Of a stretch of 64,000 bases of DNA, positions 47,014 through 55,847 are shown piece after piece. Under the pieces are notes generated by a model that was given only the letters and a program-made list of their open reading frames with translations, did no database searches and was not told where the DNA came from. Source of the stretch: Sphingobacterium arenae (GTDB lineage Bacteria > Bacteroidota > Bacteroidia > Sphingobacteriales > Sphingobacteriaceae); assembly GCF_014692505.1 (NCBI RefSeq), contig NZ_JACNYK010000001.1, positions 186,001 to 250,000 of the forward strand, in the 5' to 3' direction. Position 1 is the first letter of the stretch. Every line of letters begins with the position of its first letter. A program made the position numbers and the translations under genes.

Positions 47014-47682
47014 TTGGAAGTAGTATATTCTTTAATAGATTTTGTGCTCCATATCGATAAGCACCTTGTGGAGATTGTGAATGATTATCAGACTTGGACA
47101 TACCTTATCCTGTTCTTGATTATTTTTATAGAAACTGGCGTTGTCGTCATGCCTTTTTTACCGGGAGACTCCCTTTTGTTTGCTGCCGGTATGTTGGCCG
47201 CACAGCCCAATGAATTGAATGTATGGATTCTGATAGCCCTTCTCTTGGTTGCCGCTATTGCAGGAGATTCAATGAATTATTCTATCGGGAGGCGCTTTGG
47301 TATGCAGATAACGAAGTTTAAGTTGTTTGGAAAACGCGTAGTAAAAGACGAACAGATCGAAAAAACGCATTCTTTTTATGAAAAATATGGCAGCAAAACA
47401 ATTGTTATTGCTCGTTTTGTGCCCATTGTACGAACCTTAGCGCCATTTGTGGGGGGAATCGGGAGAATGCATTATGGCACATTTTTAACGTATAATGTCG
47501 TTGGGGGCTTTTTATGGGTCGTAGGTATCACGTTGGCTGGGTATTTTTTAGGTAATATTCCTATAATTCGGGACAACTTTTCGAAAGTAGTGTTACTCAT
47601 TATTTTCCTTTCTGTTCTACCGATTATTTTTGAGGTAGTCAAAGAAAAGATAAGCAGCAAAAAACTAAAAAAGGAACCATAA
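47014..47682 (+). CDS. DedA-family membrane protein
   Basis: A 222-residue polytopic inner-membrane protein of the DedA/VTT family (putative lipid flippase). Motifs: ETGVVVMPFLPGDSLLFAAGML (residues 42-63), the re-entrant region DSMNYSIGRRFG, EKYGSKTIVIARFVPIVRTLAPFVGGIGRM with the functional Arg residues, and the VVGGFLWV helix. No early ATG exists in frame; TTG at 47014 (LEVVYS) is taken as the start. It likely shares a transcript with dnaN. Its stop codon lies inside a terminator hairpin. Confidence 0.88.
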   Translation: MEVVYSLIDFVLHIDKHLVEIVNDYQTWTYLILFLIIFIETGVVVMPFLPGDSLLFAAGMLAAQPNELNVWILIALLLVAAIAGDSMNYSIGRRFGMQITKFKLFGKRVVKDEQIEKTHSFYEKYGSKTIVIARFVPIVRTLAPFVGGIGRMHYGTFLTYNVVGGFLWVVGITLAGYFLGNIPIIRDNFSKVVLLIIFLSVLPIIFEVVKEKISSKKLKKEP

Positions 47683-47695
47683 GGCTTCCTTTTTT
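47667..47695 (+). terminator. terminator overlapping the dedA stop
   Basis: A 10-bp stem (AAAAAAGGAA 47667-47676 with TTCCTTTTTT 47686-47695). The loop holds the TAA stop and can add two C-G pairs; the T-run is part of the stem. Confidence 0.75.
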
Positions 47696-47852
47696 CACTG
47701 AAAATAGTTCCAAAATGCTCTCACCAGACGAAGACCTTTCTCTCCTTCGCCAGGATCAAGATTAGATCATTGCAGAAACTTTGTGCCGAAAAACCCAGCT
47801 TTATTAATGAGACGATTGATTATCTGGGAGAGAATTGATGAATTTCATATAT

Positions 47853-47863
47853 TGTAGTACATA
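47853..47863 (+). promoter_or_regulatory. candidate GntR operator, site 1
   Basis: TGTAGTACATA; the inner TGTA-G-TACA is a perfect palindrome with the GT-N3-AC core used by FadR-type regulators. It lies 39 bp upstream of the gntR ATG and recurs exactly at 48931-48941. Confidence 0.6.
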
Positions 47864-47879
47864 TTAACAAAAAATAGCC

Positions 47880-47887
47880 TATTTTTG
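47880..47887 (+). promoter_or_regulatory. candidate -7 box for the gntR gene
   Basis: TATTTTTG, 15 nt before the ATG at 47903. The operator-like site 1 lies 16 bp upstream, in the -33 zone, as expected for autorepression. Confidence 0.5.
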
Positions 47888-47902
47888 GAGAATTATTAAG
47901 TT

Positions 47903-48595
47903 ATGGCTGTAGACGATTTAACTAAAGACCTCGCTCCAATTGCGTCAAATACGATGGCAGATATTGTTGAGGTCAGATTAAGAGAATACCTAAAAAAGAA
48001 ATCCTTCGTTCCTGGCGACGCATTACCAAAGGAAATAGAACTTGCTGAAGCTTTGGGTGTAAGTAGAAATGTATTGCGGGAAGCGCTGAGCAGATTGCGT
48101 ATGCTGGGCATGATAGAAACCAAGAAAAAACGGGGAATGGTGTTGGCTAGACCAGATATACTAGGAACTTTCGAACGGGTATTGGATCCCCTTATTATAG
48201 ATAAAGAAACACTTCAGGATATTTTTGAGCTTCGACTGGTATTGGAAACGGGTCTTGCTGATTTGATCTATATTAGAAAAACCGATAAAGATATTATTGA
48301 ATTAGAAAATATAGCGAAGAAAGAAATTAACCACGATAATTCTTTCAGAATTAAAAATGAAATTGCATTTCATGGCAAGCTTTATGAAATGTCGGGAAAT
48401 GATACGTTAAAAAGGTTTCAGATTATGTTGCTACCCATTTTCGATTATGTGGTTACGCTTGAAAAGAAGCCGACGATAGGAAAAATAAACCATATGGATC
48501 TCGTTCAGATTTTAAAAACGGGAACGATCGAAGAGTTTAAAAGCGGGATGCAAGCTCATTTACAACCGCATTTCGATAGACTTAAGAAAGTCTGA
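47903..48595 (+). CDS. GntR-family transcriptional regulator (FCD/FadR subfamily)
   Basis: A 230-residue DNA-binding regulator. The N-terminal winged helix-turn-helix (about 20-88) has FVPGDALPKEIELAEALGVSRNVLREALSRLRMLGMIE. The C-terminal all-helical FCD ligand domain (about 100-225) has the metal-site pattern Asp/His-x3-His (AFHGKLYEM) and late His residues (HLQPHFD). FCD members sense sugar acids, sialic acid or other small acids. It sits directly upstream of the fasciclin/SusCD/sialidase-like locus and shares an 11-bp palindrome with it, so it probably controls that locus and itself. Confidence 0.88.
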   Translation: MAVDDLTKDLAPIASNTMADIVEVRLREYLKKKSFVPGDALPKEIELAEALGVSRNVLREALSRLRMLGMIETKKKRGMVLARPDILGTFERVLDPLIIDKETLQDIFELRLVLETGLADLIYIRKTDKDIIELENIAKKEINHDNSFRIKNEIAFHGKLYEMSGNDTLKRFQIMLLPIFDYVVTLEKKPTIGKINHMDLVQILKTGTIEEFKSGMQAHLQPHFDRLKKV

Positions 48596-48619
48596 TTGAT
48601 TTACGATCTATTAATTACT

Positions 48620-48646
48620 AAAAGCTTGCAATTTGCAGGCTTTTTT
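48620..48646 (+). terminator. intrinsic terminator after gntR
   Basis: A GC-cored stem AAAAGCTTGCAA / TTGCAGGCTTTT (48620-48631 with 48633-48644, one G-T pair, small loop) and TTTTTT tail. Confidence 0.75.
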
Positions 48647-48895
48647 GTTTAGCTAAGCGTACAAAAAACAACTCTGAAAATATCTGGATATATAAAAGAT
48701 ACTTCCCTCTTTTTATATTGTGTTATATAACCACTAGAAACCAATCAATTTTAAATCCAAACACGAAGATTTCAGATGGTGGTAAATAGCTATTTATTAA
48801 CGCTATAGGCATTGTTTTTAAATTTTATTTCAGGGTCCGAAAGAGGATGAAAAACCGTCTGAATGATAGCTGGAAAAATAAAAAATTATGAAACA

Positions 48896-48927
48896 TTTGG
48901 ATTTATAAATATTAACTTATACATTTG
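48896..48927 (+). promoter_or_regulatory. strong Bacteroidota-type promoter of the glycan locus
   Basis: TTTG (48896-48899), a 20-bp spacer and TACATTTG (48920-48927) match the TTTG/TAnnTTTG consensus fully with the expected spacing. Predicted start of transcription is about 48932. Confidence 0.75.
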
Positions 48928-48930
48928 ACA

Positions 48931-48941
48931 TGTAGTACATA
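48931..48941 (+). promoter_or_regulatory. candidate GntR operator, site 2
   Basis: TGTAGTACATA, identical to site 1, placed over the predicted transcription start of the promoter above; a longer dyad GTAGT-ACATA-ACTAC overlaps it. The position fits repression by blocking initiation. Confidence 0.65.
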
Positions 48942-48990
48942 ACTACTTAACTAAGATTAAACCTTTTCGTTATAAACTATGAACGCAAAA

Positions 48991-49045
48991 ATTATTAATA
49001 AGCCGATAATCTTCGGAACATATTACTGTCCATTATTAATAAGCC
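48991..49045 (+). repeat. 14-bp direct repeat in the leader of the first fasciclin gene
   Basis: ATTATTAATAAGCC occurs at 48991-49004 and again at 49032-49045, 41 bp apart; the second copy ends 4 nt before the start codon. It could be a duplicated translation-control element or a recent small duplication. Confidence 0.7.
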
Positions 49046-49049
49046 AGCC

Positions 49050-51005
49050 ATGAAACAAATAGATAAATATTTCATACTGTCATACGTCTTTCTGACCATA
49101 CTTGGAGTATCCTGTTCAAAGAAGTTTGATGAACATTATAATCCCATAGCAAGGGTCGATAAAAACATTGTTGAGACGCTAGGTGAAGATCCGGAATTGT
49201 TAGACTTTGTCAAAATTATTGATAAAATAGGGCTTAGAAAAGCATTAGGAGAGGCTGCAATATATACGTGTTTGGCACCAACTAATGAACACGTTCAAGT
49301 TTTTGTTGAAGCAAATGGTTTTCGAACAATAGATGAAGTTCCGGAATCACTGCTTCGGCAATATGTAAATGCTCATTTTATAAACGGAATGTATTATAAG
49401 TATGATATCGAGAAGCGGTATAGTAATGCCGCGGAGGGGAGCCTGGCCGCAACCAAAGCAACGTATTATACCACGCGGGCAGAAGGTGTTCTGGTGAACC
49501 CTAAATCAGTCCGGATTTTCACGCAGCCGTTTTTTAATGTGCAGGCAGATGACTATAAAGCTATCTATAATATTGATGGCGGTGGATTTACAATAGAATC
49601 AGCTAAAGTGCACGAAATCAAATATGATATCAGTGCGGCAAATGGCGTAATTCATGTACTTACATCACCATTGCCAGAGTTGCCGATAACCGATGCCGCA
49701 GCTGCCCTGGATGGAGAAATATCGACATTTAGTAAATGGCTGGAAGGGCATGTTAGTTATATTCTAGGCCCGAGAGATCAATTCGGATGGGTGGATACAA
49801 CCTTGATTAGAGCCTATTCGAGTGTCCGGAATGTTGCTGACGAATCAGTACTTTCGACCGTATTTGCTCCCACAGACGAAGCGATGCTTGCATATTTTAC
49901 ACCTTATTCACAGCATTTTGGTGGCACGCCTGGCACGCTTGATTCAGTTCCTGAATTTGTAAGAACACAAGTGATTAGAACTGCTCTTCTCGCAGAGCCA
50001 TGGTTTAAAAGTGATGTTGTAAGAGATAATCCGAAGATCAGAGTGGGAGGTTTCCCTCAGGAAGTGAGTAAAATTGCTCCAACAATAGTAGGTTCTGTTT
50101 TATCGAGCAATAGTGTTATTTATAAAGTGAATAAAGTAGTTGAGTCCCCCATATTACACAGTGTCGAGGGTGGAGTCTATATGAGGGAGAAGTTTTACAA
50201 TCAGTGGGTACAGATGTTTAGAAGCACTAATCTGGAAGATGGGCTGACAGATGGGCTATATTATCAGCATGCTGATAAAACAATCCTTGTCCAACCAGAT
50301 GAATTTTGGACAGGACCTGCTGCGGAAGATTTGGCAGCTGCCGACCGTGAAATAAGACGAACGGAATGTAGAACCGGAATTTTTAATATTGATGTCAGAA
50401 AGGATGGAGGATTTAGAAAACGATATTATCCAACAGAATTTGGCTGGATATTGTTTGACAATAACAAGTTTTTCGATTATACCGGAAACTCAGTTTCGTT
50501 GTTGTCAGCCAACCCCGTGTGGGAAAAAGGCAATGGAGCTATTTTTGAAATTGATGGTTTTTTAAATCCCATGGATCCGGCGGATTTAACCCGGACTGTT
50601 TTTGCTTTAATTGCTGCAGATCCGGAATATGCTCAGTTTAAAAACGCAATTATCAAGGCGGGGCTTGAGTCGGAATTAAATTTAACCGGCTTCTTTACCT
50701 ATACTATTTTTGCGCCAACCAATACAGCAATGCAAGCTGCAGGAATTAATGTAGCCACCTCGACACCCGAGCAAATGCGCGCTTTTGTTGGTAATTATGT
50801 AATTCCTAACCGATACGTGTTTACAGACGGCGTAACACAAGGTGGGCTTATTCCTAACAAGAATGGCGGGATGGTATCTTTTTCCGGTGCCTGGGAAAGT
50901 TTTAGTATGACCTATTCGCAAAAAGCAATAAAACCTACGCCACTTACAGCTGCTAATGTACAAGGGAGCAATGGCGTTGTCCACAAAGTTAACGAGACTT
51001 TTTAA
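49050..51005 (+). CDS. multi-FAS1 (fasciclin) surface lipoprotein, first copy
   Basis: A 651-residue lipoprotein with lipobox TILGVSCSKK (Cys22). Four FAS1-like modules can be traced. They are about 45-207 (LAPTNE 75-80, GVIHVLTS), 220-364 (VFAPTDEA 271-278, NSVIYKVNKV), a diverged one at 372-485 (ending NGAIFEIDGF), and 490-651 (IFAPTNTA, NGVVHKVNETF). FAS1 proteins bind surfaces or glycans. The gene heads a fasciclin-SusC-SusD trio, the position where other loci encode SusE/F-like surface binders, so a glycan- or matrix-binding role is likely but unproven. The promoter and operator-like site lie upstream. Confidence 0.82.
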   Translation: MKQIDKYFILSYVFLTILGVSCSKKFDEHYNPIARVDKNIVETLGEDPELLDFVKIIDKIGLRKALGEAAIYTCLAPTNEHVQVFVEANGFRTIDEVPESLLRQYVNAHFINGMYYKYDIEKRYSNAAEGSLAATKATYYTTRAEGVLVNPKSVRIFTQPFFNVQADDYKAIYNIDGGGFTIESAKVHEIKYDISAANGVIHVLTSPLPELPITDAAAALDGEISTFSKWLEGHVSYILGPRDQFGWVDTTLIRAYSSVRNVADESVLSTVFAPTDEAMLAYFTPYSQHFGGTPGTLDSVPEFVRTQVIRTALLAEPWFKSDVVRDNPKIRVGGFPQEVSKIAPTIVGSVLSSNSVIYKVNKVVESPILHSVEGGVYMREKFYNQWVQMFRSTNLEDGLTDGLYYQHADKTILVQPDEFWTGPAAEDLAAADREIRRTECRTGIFNIDVRKDGGFRKRYYPTEFGWILFDNNKFFDYTGNSVSLLSANPVWEKGNGAIFEIDGFLNPMDPADLTRTVFALIAADPEYAQFKNAIIKAGLESELNLTGFFTYTIFAPTNTAMQAAGINVATSTPEQMRAFVGNYVIPNRYVFTDGVTQGGLIPNKNGGMVSFSGAWESFSMTYSQKAIKPTPLTAANVQGSNGVVHKVNETF

Positions 51006-51023
51006 CGCAGAAATAATTAAGAA

Positions 51024-54000
51024 ATGAACAAAATACTACGAAATATTTGCATTCTTACTGGGTTATTTTACCATTTAAGTCAAGATGTTTTTGCACAAAC
51101 AGATGTAATAACAGGTATCGTTTATAACGAAACCAAGGATGTTGTGTTTCCGGAAGCAACAGTAATGCTGGTAAATCGGAATGATCTAGTATTAAATGCG
51201 GTAAGAACCGATGCATCGGGTAAGTTTCAGATTAAAAAACATGCGGATGCCGCAAAAATAAAATTCACTTTTATCGGATATAATCCGCAGGAATTTACAA
51301 TAAGCAGCCGGAATCGCTTCGAAGTGGTTCTGCTACCCTCAAGTAGCGAATTAGAGGAGGTCGTTATTATGGCTAGGGAAAATGAAGGGGCCGACATGGG
51401 CATGCTATCGATAAATAAAAAGGAGCTCAGCAGTGCTGTTGCAAGTATAGATCTAACTGATTTGCGCAATGCTCCTGTAACGAATATAGAACAACTCATT
51501 CAGGGTAATGCCGCTGGTTTGCAAATTACGGCGGCGAGTGGTGATCCCGGAGCCGCGGGTACGGTGCGTATTCGGGGAGTTTCGAGTATTTCCGGTATAA
51601 ATGATCCGTTATGGATTGTTGATGGAAGAGAAGTGATTGGTAATGACTTCAATGTTTCGAGTATAGCAGACTTTGGTTTTAGTCCGATTGGCGATATCGA
51701 CCCCTCTGATATAGAGCATATTGACATATTAAAGGATGCCTCTGCTACAGCTTTATACGGGTCAAGGGGGTCAAATGGAGTAATTGTGATTAAAACGAAG
51801 CGAGGTAAGCAGGGCAAACCGATTTTTAGTTTATCATCAAAATTTACGACCACGCAGGTGCCAAATACAATTCCGATGATGTCCGGAGATGAACAGCGTC
51901 TTTTTTCTCTTGAAAGTTACAGATCGGGTGTTGATGACGGAAGTTTTCTGCGGGAGCTGCGCGGTGATCTTACCAGGGATGATGCATGGAAATATAATAA
52001 TAATACCGATTGGATGGACGTGATTACCAGGACCGGTTATAATCAGCAATACAACGCCAATTTAAGTGGCGGGGGGGAGCGTGTAAGATACTATTGGGGA
52101 CTGGGCTATACCAATCAATACGGAACGACAAAAGGGACAGGATACGACAGGTTCAATAACGTTTTTAATATTGATTATAGAGTTTCTAATAAGTTAAAGA
52201 TTACGGCAGATCTATCATATACAAATTCATTAACCGATAAAAGAGGGCAGAGGCACCCGATAAATGAAAGCGGCGTAATAGAGGCAGGAAATAGTACCAA
52301 TATAAATTCTGAAATTTCACCGATCACTTATGCACGGGAGATGGCTGCATTTTTTCCCGTTTATTCGCGAAATGGATTAGATTATTTTGTCGAGAGAGCC
52401 GCCTCCGCCTCTTACACATCTCGTTATAACCCGTTAGCGATAATTGATTACTCTACTAATCTTACAAAAGCAAATCGATTTCAAGCTTCTACCGCAATAG
52501 ACTATAATATTATTAAGAACCTTGATTTTCGCTCACAGATAGCCGTGGATTTCCGCGAATCTTCTGACGAATATTTCCTGCCCGGATATGCAACAGCTGC
52601 ATTACCAGGAGAAGTTTTGTATAATGCGGGCTTGCATGGTGAGGGAGGACAGCTGTTACTGAACAATACAAACAGATTATCATGGGCCGCTCTTAATAAA
52701 ACCAATCACCGATTGTTGATGACCGGTATTTTTAAAGTGAGAGCTGAAACATTTAATTCAACCTTATTGAGTTATAATAACGGATCATCGCCTCATTTGC
52801 GATCTTCGGATGCTTCGGCTTTAATTGCTTCGGCTGAAGGTAAATTCGGGGATGAAAGAGAGGTAGGGTTTATATTACACGGGCATTATGGATGGCGTGA
52901 TAGGGTTTTCATAACGACTTCCGCAAACCTTGAGGCCAATTCCAGACAGGGAAAGGATAACCCCTATATTATTTATCCGACATTGGGATTGGCATGGGAT
53001 ATGGCTAAAGAGGAGTTCCTTGCTTTACCAAAATGGATCGATCATTTAAAGCCCCGTTTTTCTTTCGGGGTGTCGGGTAACCTTCCAAGAAGACTCGTTA
53101 ATTTGACAGATGTTGCCTATTCTACCGGAACAGGTTATTTAGGCGATCCCTATACCTATCCGTCTAAAATGGCCTACGATAAGATTAAACCGGAAACCAG
53201 TACGGAATTTAACTATGGTTTGGATTTCCACCTGTTTAAGAACAGAATTGAAGCATCGGTTGATTATTATAATAAGACTACGGATGATTTGCTATTAGAA
53301 GAGACACTCTCTTCGACGTTGGGATTTACCAAACAATGGATTAATTTTGGTTCCGTTCGCAATTCCGGACTAGAGTTCGGTATAACTGGGGTAATTAAAG
53401 AGCGAACTGCAACCGGTATTAGCTGGCGGACGCAATTCAATATCGCCACCAACCGGAATAGAATCCTGAGCCTTCCCGACAACCTTGATGCAGCTTCATG
53501 GCAAAGCACAAGAGATGGTTTTGTATCAAAGCTACAAGCCGGTGATGTGATTGGGGCATTTTACGGCCATCGTGCGCGGGGAGTTTACGCGAGAGACGAT
53601 GATGCTATTTTAAGGGACAACAACGGAGAAATCATTTTTCAAGCAGATGGGGTTACACCTAAACAGATGCGTTTCGGATCCAATTCAGGTCACCAGTTTA
53701 GAGGTGGAGATATGATATATGATGATATTAACGGGGATGGTATTATTAATGAGTTGGATAAGGTTCAAATAGGAAACAGCAGCCCTCTATTTTTCGGAGG
53801 CTGGAACAATACCTTTGATTATCGAAATCTGCAGTTATTAGTGCAATTTGAATACAAGTATGGTCATGATGTAATAAACTTGAGTCGCAAAAACGTAGAG
53901 AAGATGCATGATTCGAGAAATCAAGCGCAGTCCGTTACAGCCCGCTGGAGAACACAGGGTGATATAAGTGATATGCCCCGCGCGGAGAGGTTAGCGGAAT

Positions 54001-54278
54001 GGAACCAGGCAGCATCTACCAGATGGGTAGAAGACGCTTCTTACCTGCGCTTAAAATCCGTCTCAGTATCTTATAATTTTGATCGGAGATCGGTGATGAG
54101 GCTGGGTCTTAAGAATGCAAGCGTATTCTTAACAACCTACAATCTCTATACATGGACTAAATACCTTGGTGTTGACCCAGAAGTTCCCATTAATGGAAAC
54201 ATTACCATGCCAGGGGTAGATAATAATACCACAGCACCTCCGAGACAATTTACAATCGGATTGAGAGCAACACTTTAA
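51024..54278 (+). CDS. SusC/RagA TonB-dependent outer-membrane transporter, first copy
   Basis: A 1084-residue importer. Signal peptide, then a carboxypeptidase-regulatory-like domain (about 28-107: ITGIVYNETKDVVFPEATVMLV; DASGKFQIKKH). A plug follows (about 130-265: IRGVSSISGINDPLWIVDGREV; DIEHIDILKDASATALYGSRGSNGVIVI). The rest is a 22-strand barrel ending PRQFTIGLRATL. It imports oligosaccharides with its SusD partner, powered by TonB. Start ATG 51024 is 18 bp after the fasciclin stop; susD follows after 7 bp. Confidence 0.95.
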   Translation: MNKILRNICILTGLFYHLSQDVFAQTDVITGIVYNETKDVVFPEATVMLVNRNDLVLNAVRTDASGKFQIKKHADAAKIKFTFIGYNPQEFTISSRNRFEVVLLPSSSELEEVVIMARENEGADMGMLSINKKELSSAVASIDLTDLRNAPVTNIEQLIQGNAAGLQITAASGDPGAAGTVRIRGVSSISGINDPLWIVDGREVIGNDFNVSSIADFGFSPIGDIDPSDIEHIDILKDASATALYGSRGSNGVIVIKTKRGKQGKPIFSLSSKFTTTQVPNTIPMMSGDEQRLFSLESYRSGVDDGSFLRELRGDLTRDDAWKYNNNTDWMDVITRTGYNQQYNANLSGGGERVRYYWGLGYTNQYGTTKGTGYDRFNNVFNIDYRVSNKLKITADLSYTNSLTDKRGQRHPINESGVIEAGNSTNINSEISPITYAREMAAFFPVYSRNGLDYFVERAASASYTSRYNPLAIIDYSTNLTKANRFQASTAIDYNIIKNLDFRSQIAVDFRESSDEYFLPGYATAALPGEVLYNAGLHGEGGQLLLNNTNRLSWAALNKTNHRLLMTGIFKVRAETFNSTLLSYNNGSSPHLRSSDASALIASAEGKFGDEREVGFILHGHYGWRDRVFITTSANLEANSRQGKDNPYIIYPTLGLAWDMAKEEFLALPKWIDHLKPRFSFGVSGNLPRRLVNLTDVAYSTGTGYLGDPYTYPSKMAYDKIKPETSTEFNYGLDFHLFKNRIEASVDYYNKTTDDLLLEETLSSTLGFTKQWINFGSVRNSGLEFGITGVIKERTATGISWRTQFNIATNRNRILSLPDNLDAASWQSTRDGFVSKLQAGDVIGAFYGHRARGVYARDDDAILRDNNGEIIFQADGVTPKQMRFGSNSGHQFRGGDMIYDDINGDGIINELDKVQIGNSSPLFFGGWNNTFDYRNLQLLVQFEYKYGHDVINLSRKNVEKMHDSRNQAQSVTARWRTQGDISDMPRAERLAEWNQAASTRWVEDASYLRLKSVSVSYNFDRRSVMRLGLKNASVFLTTYNLYTWTKYLGVDPEVPINGNITMPGVDNNTTAPPRQFTIGLRATL

Positions 54279-54285
54279 TTTTAAC

Positions 54286-55821
54286 ATGAAGACAATGAAA
54301 ATATCGAATAAGATTAAATGCGGGTTGTTAGGGTTGATTCTTTTTATATCTGCCTGCGATAAGTTTTTAGAGGTAGGACAGCCTGACAACTTGGTTAAAG
54401 ATGAATTTTGGCAGAACAGGGATCAGGTTCAATCCTCATTAAATGGATTATATACGTCATTTAACAACTGTGTTAATTTGTTCCAGGCCTGGGGGGATAT
54501 CCGGTCCAGTTTATACGCGCCGGGTAGTCAGGCCACTTCGACTCATACGCAATTCATATCGCATGATATATATACTGAAAACTCATTGCTGAATTGGGGA
54601 AATATATACAGATCAATAGGATGGATAAATGCATTTATTAAAAATGCCCCTGCTGCGCTCCAACATGACCCTACTTTTAAAAAAGAAGAATTAGACAATA
54701 TGCTGGGTGAAGCACATGCATTACGTGCGCTATACTATTTCTATCTGGTACGTGCTTTTAAGGAGGTTCCGATTATAAAAGAGCCGTATGAATCGGATAC
54801 GCAAAATATGAGTGTTGCAGCTTCATCTGAAAATGAGGTTCTTGATTTCATTGAAGAAGATTTGAGCTTTGCCTTAGATGCAGCCCCCCAAACATTTACA
54901 AATAATTTTCACCGATTTGGCCGTGTAACGAAGAATGCTGTATTGGCCATGATGGCGGATGTTAAACTTTGGCGAAATGAGTATGATGCATGTATTGATC
55001 TTTGCGAGATGCTCGATGCGTCCTACGCAGATAAATTGGTAGAGCCGTCTGCCTGGTATACTATTTTCAGTCCTGGAAACTCTCCTGAGTCTATTTTTGA
55101 ATTTCAATATATGGAGAACGGACCATCATCCCCATTATACGGTTGGTTTGCCTATCACGATAATACCAGGGATATTTATCTTGCCAATAGAACTAATATA
55201 CTAATAAATGCAGGGGAACTTCTTTATTCCGCCGCCATACCTGAACATTTTTCCGCTGATACGATCCGGTTAAAAAACTATAGTGCATTTACGCTTACCG
55301 AAGCTTCTAACGGGTATAGACCGGCATATGAAGTTTACAAATTTCTTGGACAGGCGCCTTATCAGCGGTCATACAGGAATCAAAGTGATCGTGTTGCGCA
55401 TTATATCTTCTATCGTTATCGCGAAATCATGTTTATGAAAGCAGAAGCATACGCCATGAATAATGAATATGAAAAAGCAGAAGCTATCATAAATATAATC
55501 CGTAAACACTGCGACCTGCCTGACCTTACTCCGGGAGAAGCCGGACAGGGAATTGAATTCTTTTCCTGGCTTTTGATGGAGAGAGAATTTGAGTTAGGGT
55601 TTGAAGGCAAAGAGTGGTTTGCAGCTGTGCGTATATCCCGGAGGCCCGGATATGAGAATATCCTTATTGAAAAAGCAGCCACAAATCATGCTATGGGGCG
55701 AAGCTATCAGGTAATTCGTGCCAGACTATTGGATACTGAAAGCTGGTTCCTACCTTATCACCGAACAGAAGTGGAGAGGAACCAATTGCTTCAACAAAAA
55801 GATTTTTATAAAAATAAATAA
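54286..55821 (+). CDS. SusD/RagB-family glycan-binding lipoprotein, first copy
   Basis: A 511-residue outer-surface lipoprotein; lipobox ILFISACDKF (Cys24). SusD features: FLEVGQPDNLVKDEFWQNRDQVQSSLNGLY, tetratricopeptide-like helices (LGEAHALRALYYFYLVRAFKEVPII), YRYREIMFMKAEAYAMNNEYEKAEAIINIIR and the C-terminal LLMEREFELGFEGKEWFAAVRI. It caps the adjacent SusC pore and supplies substrate. The sugar specificity cannot be read from the sequence. Confidence 0.93.
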   Translation: MKTMKISNKIKCGLLGLILFISACDKFLEVGQPDNLVKDEFWQNRDQVQSSLNGLYTSFNNCVNLFQAWGDIRSSLYAPGSQATSTHTQFISHDIYTENSLLNWGNIYRSIGWINAFIKNAPAALQHDPTFKKEELDNMLGEAHALRALYYFYLVRAFKEVPIIKEPYESDTQNMSVAASSENEVLDFIEEDLSFALDAAPQTFTNNFHRFGRVTKNAVLAMMADVKLWRNEYDACIDLCEMLDASYADKLVEPSAWYTIFSPGNSPESIFEFQYMENGPSSPLYGWFAYHDNTRDIYLANRTNILINAGELLYSAAIPEHFSADTIRLKNYSAFTLTEASNGYRPAYEVYKFLGQAPYQRSYRNQSDRVAHYIFYRYREIMFMKAEAYAMNNEYEKAEAIINIIRKHCDLPDLTPGEAGQGIEFFSWLLMEREFELGFEGKEWFAAVRISRRPGYENILIEKAATNHAMGRSYQVIRARLLDTESWFLPYHRTEVERNQLLQQKDFYKNK

Positions 55822-55847
55822 TTATAGACTGTATTAAACGCACGAAG

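Larger units (their letters stand above)
48647..49049 (+). other. 403-bp control region upstream of the glycan locus
   Basis: No open frame is supported. The left half (to about 48890) is AT-rich without recognised elements. The right half carries the promoter, operator-like site 2 and the direct repeats listed separately, giving a predicted leader of about 118 nt before the first fasciclin gene. Confidence 0.6.

Noticed and set aside
47683..47838. In-frame open stretch after the dedA stop, ending in YLGEN
   Set aside because: No start codon or ribosome-binding site, and the terminator precedes it; could be a gene remnant but nothing was recognised.
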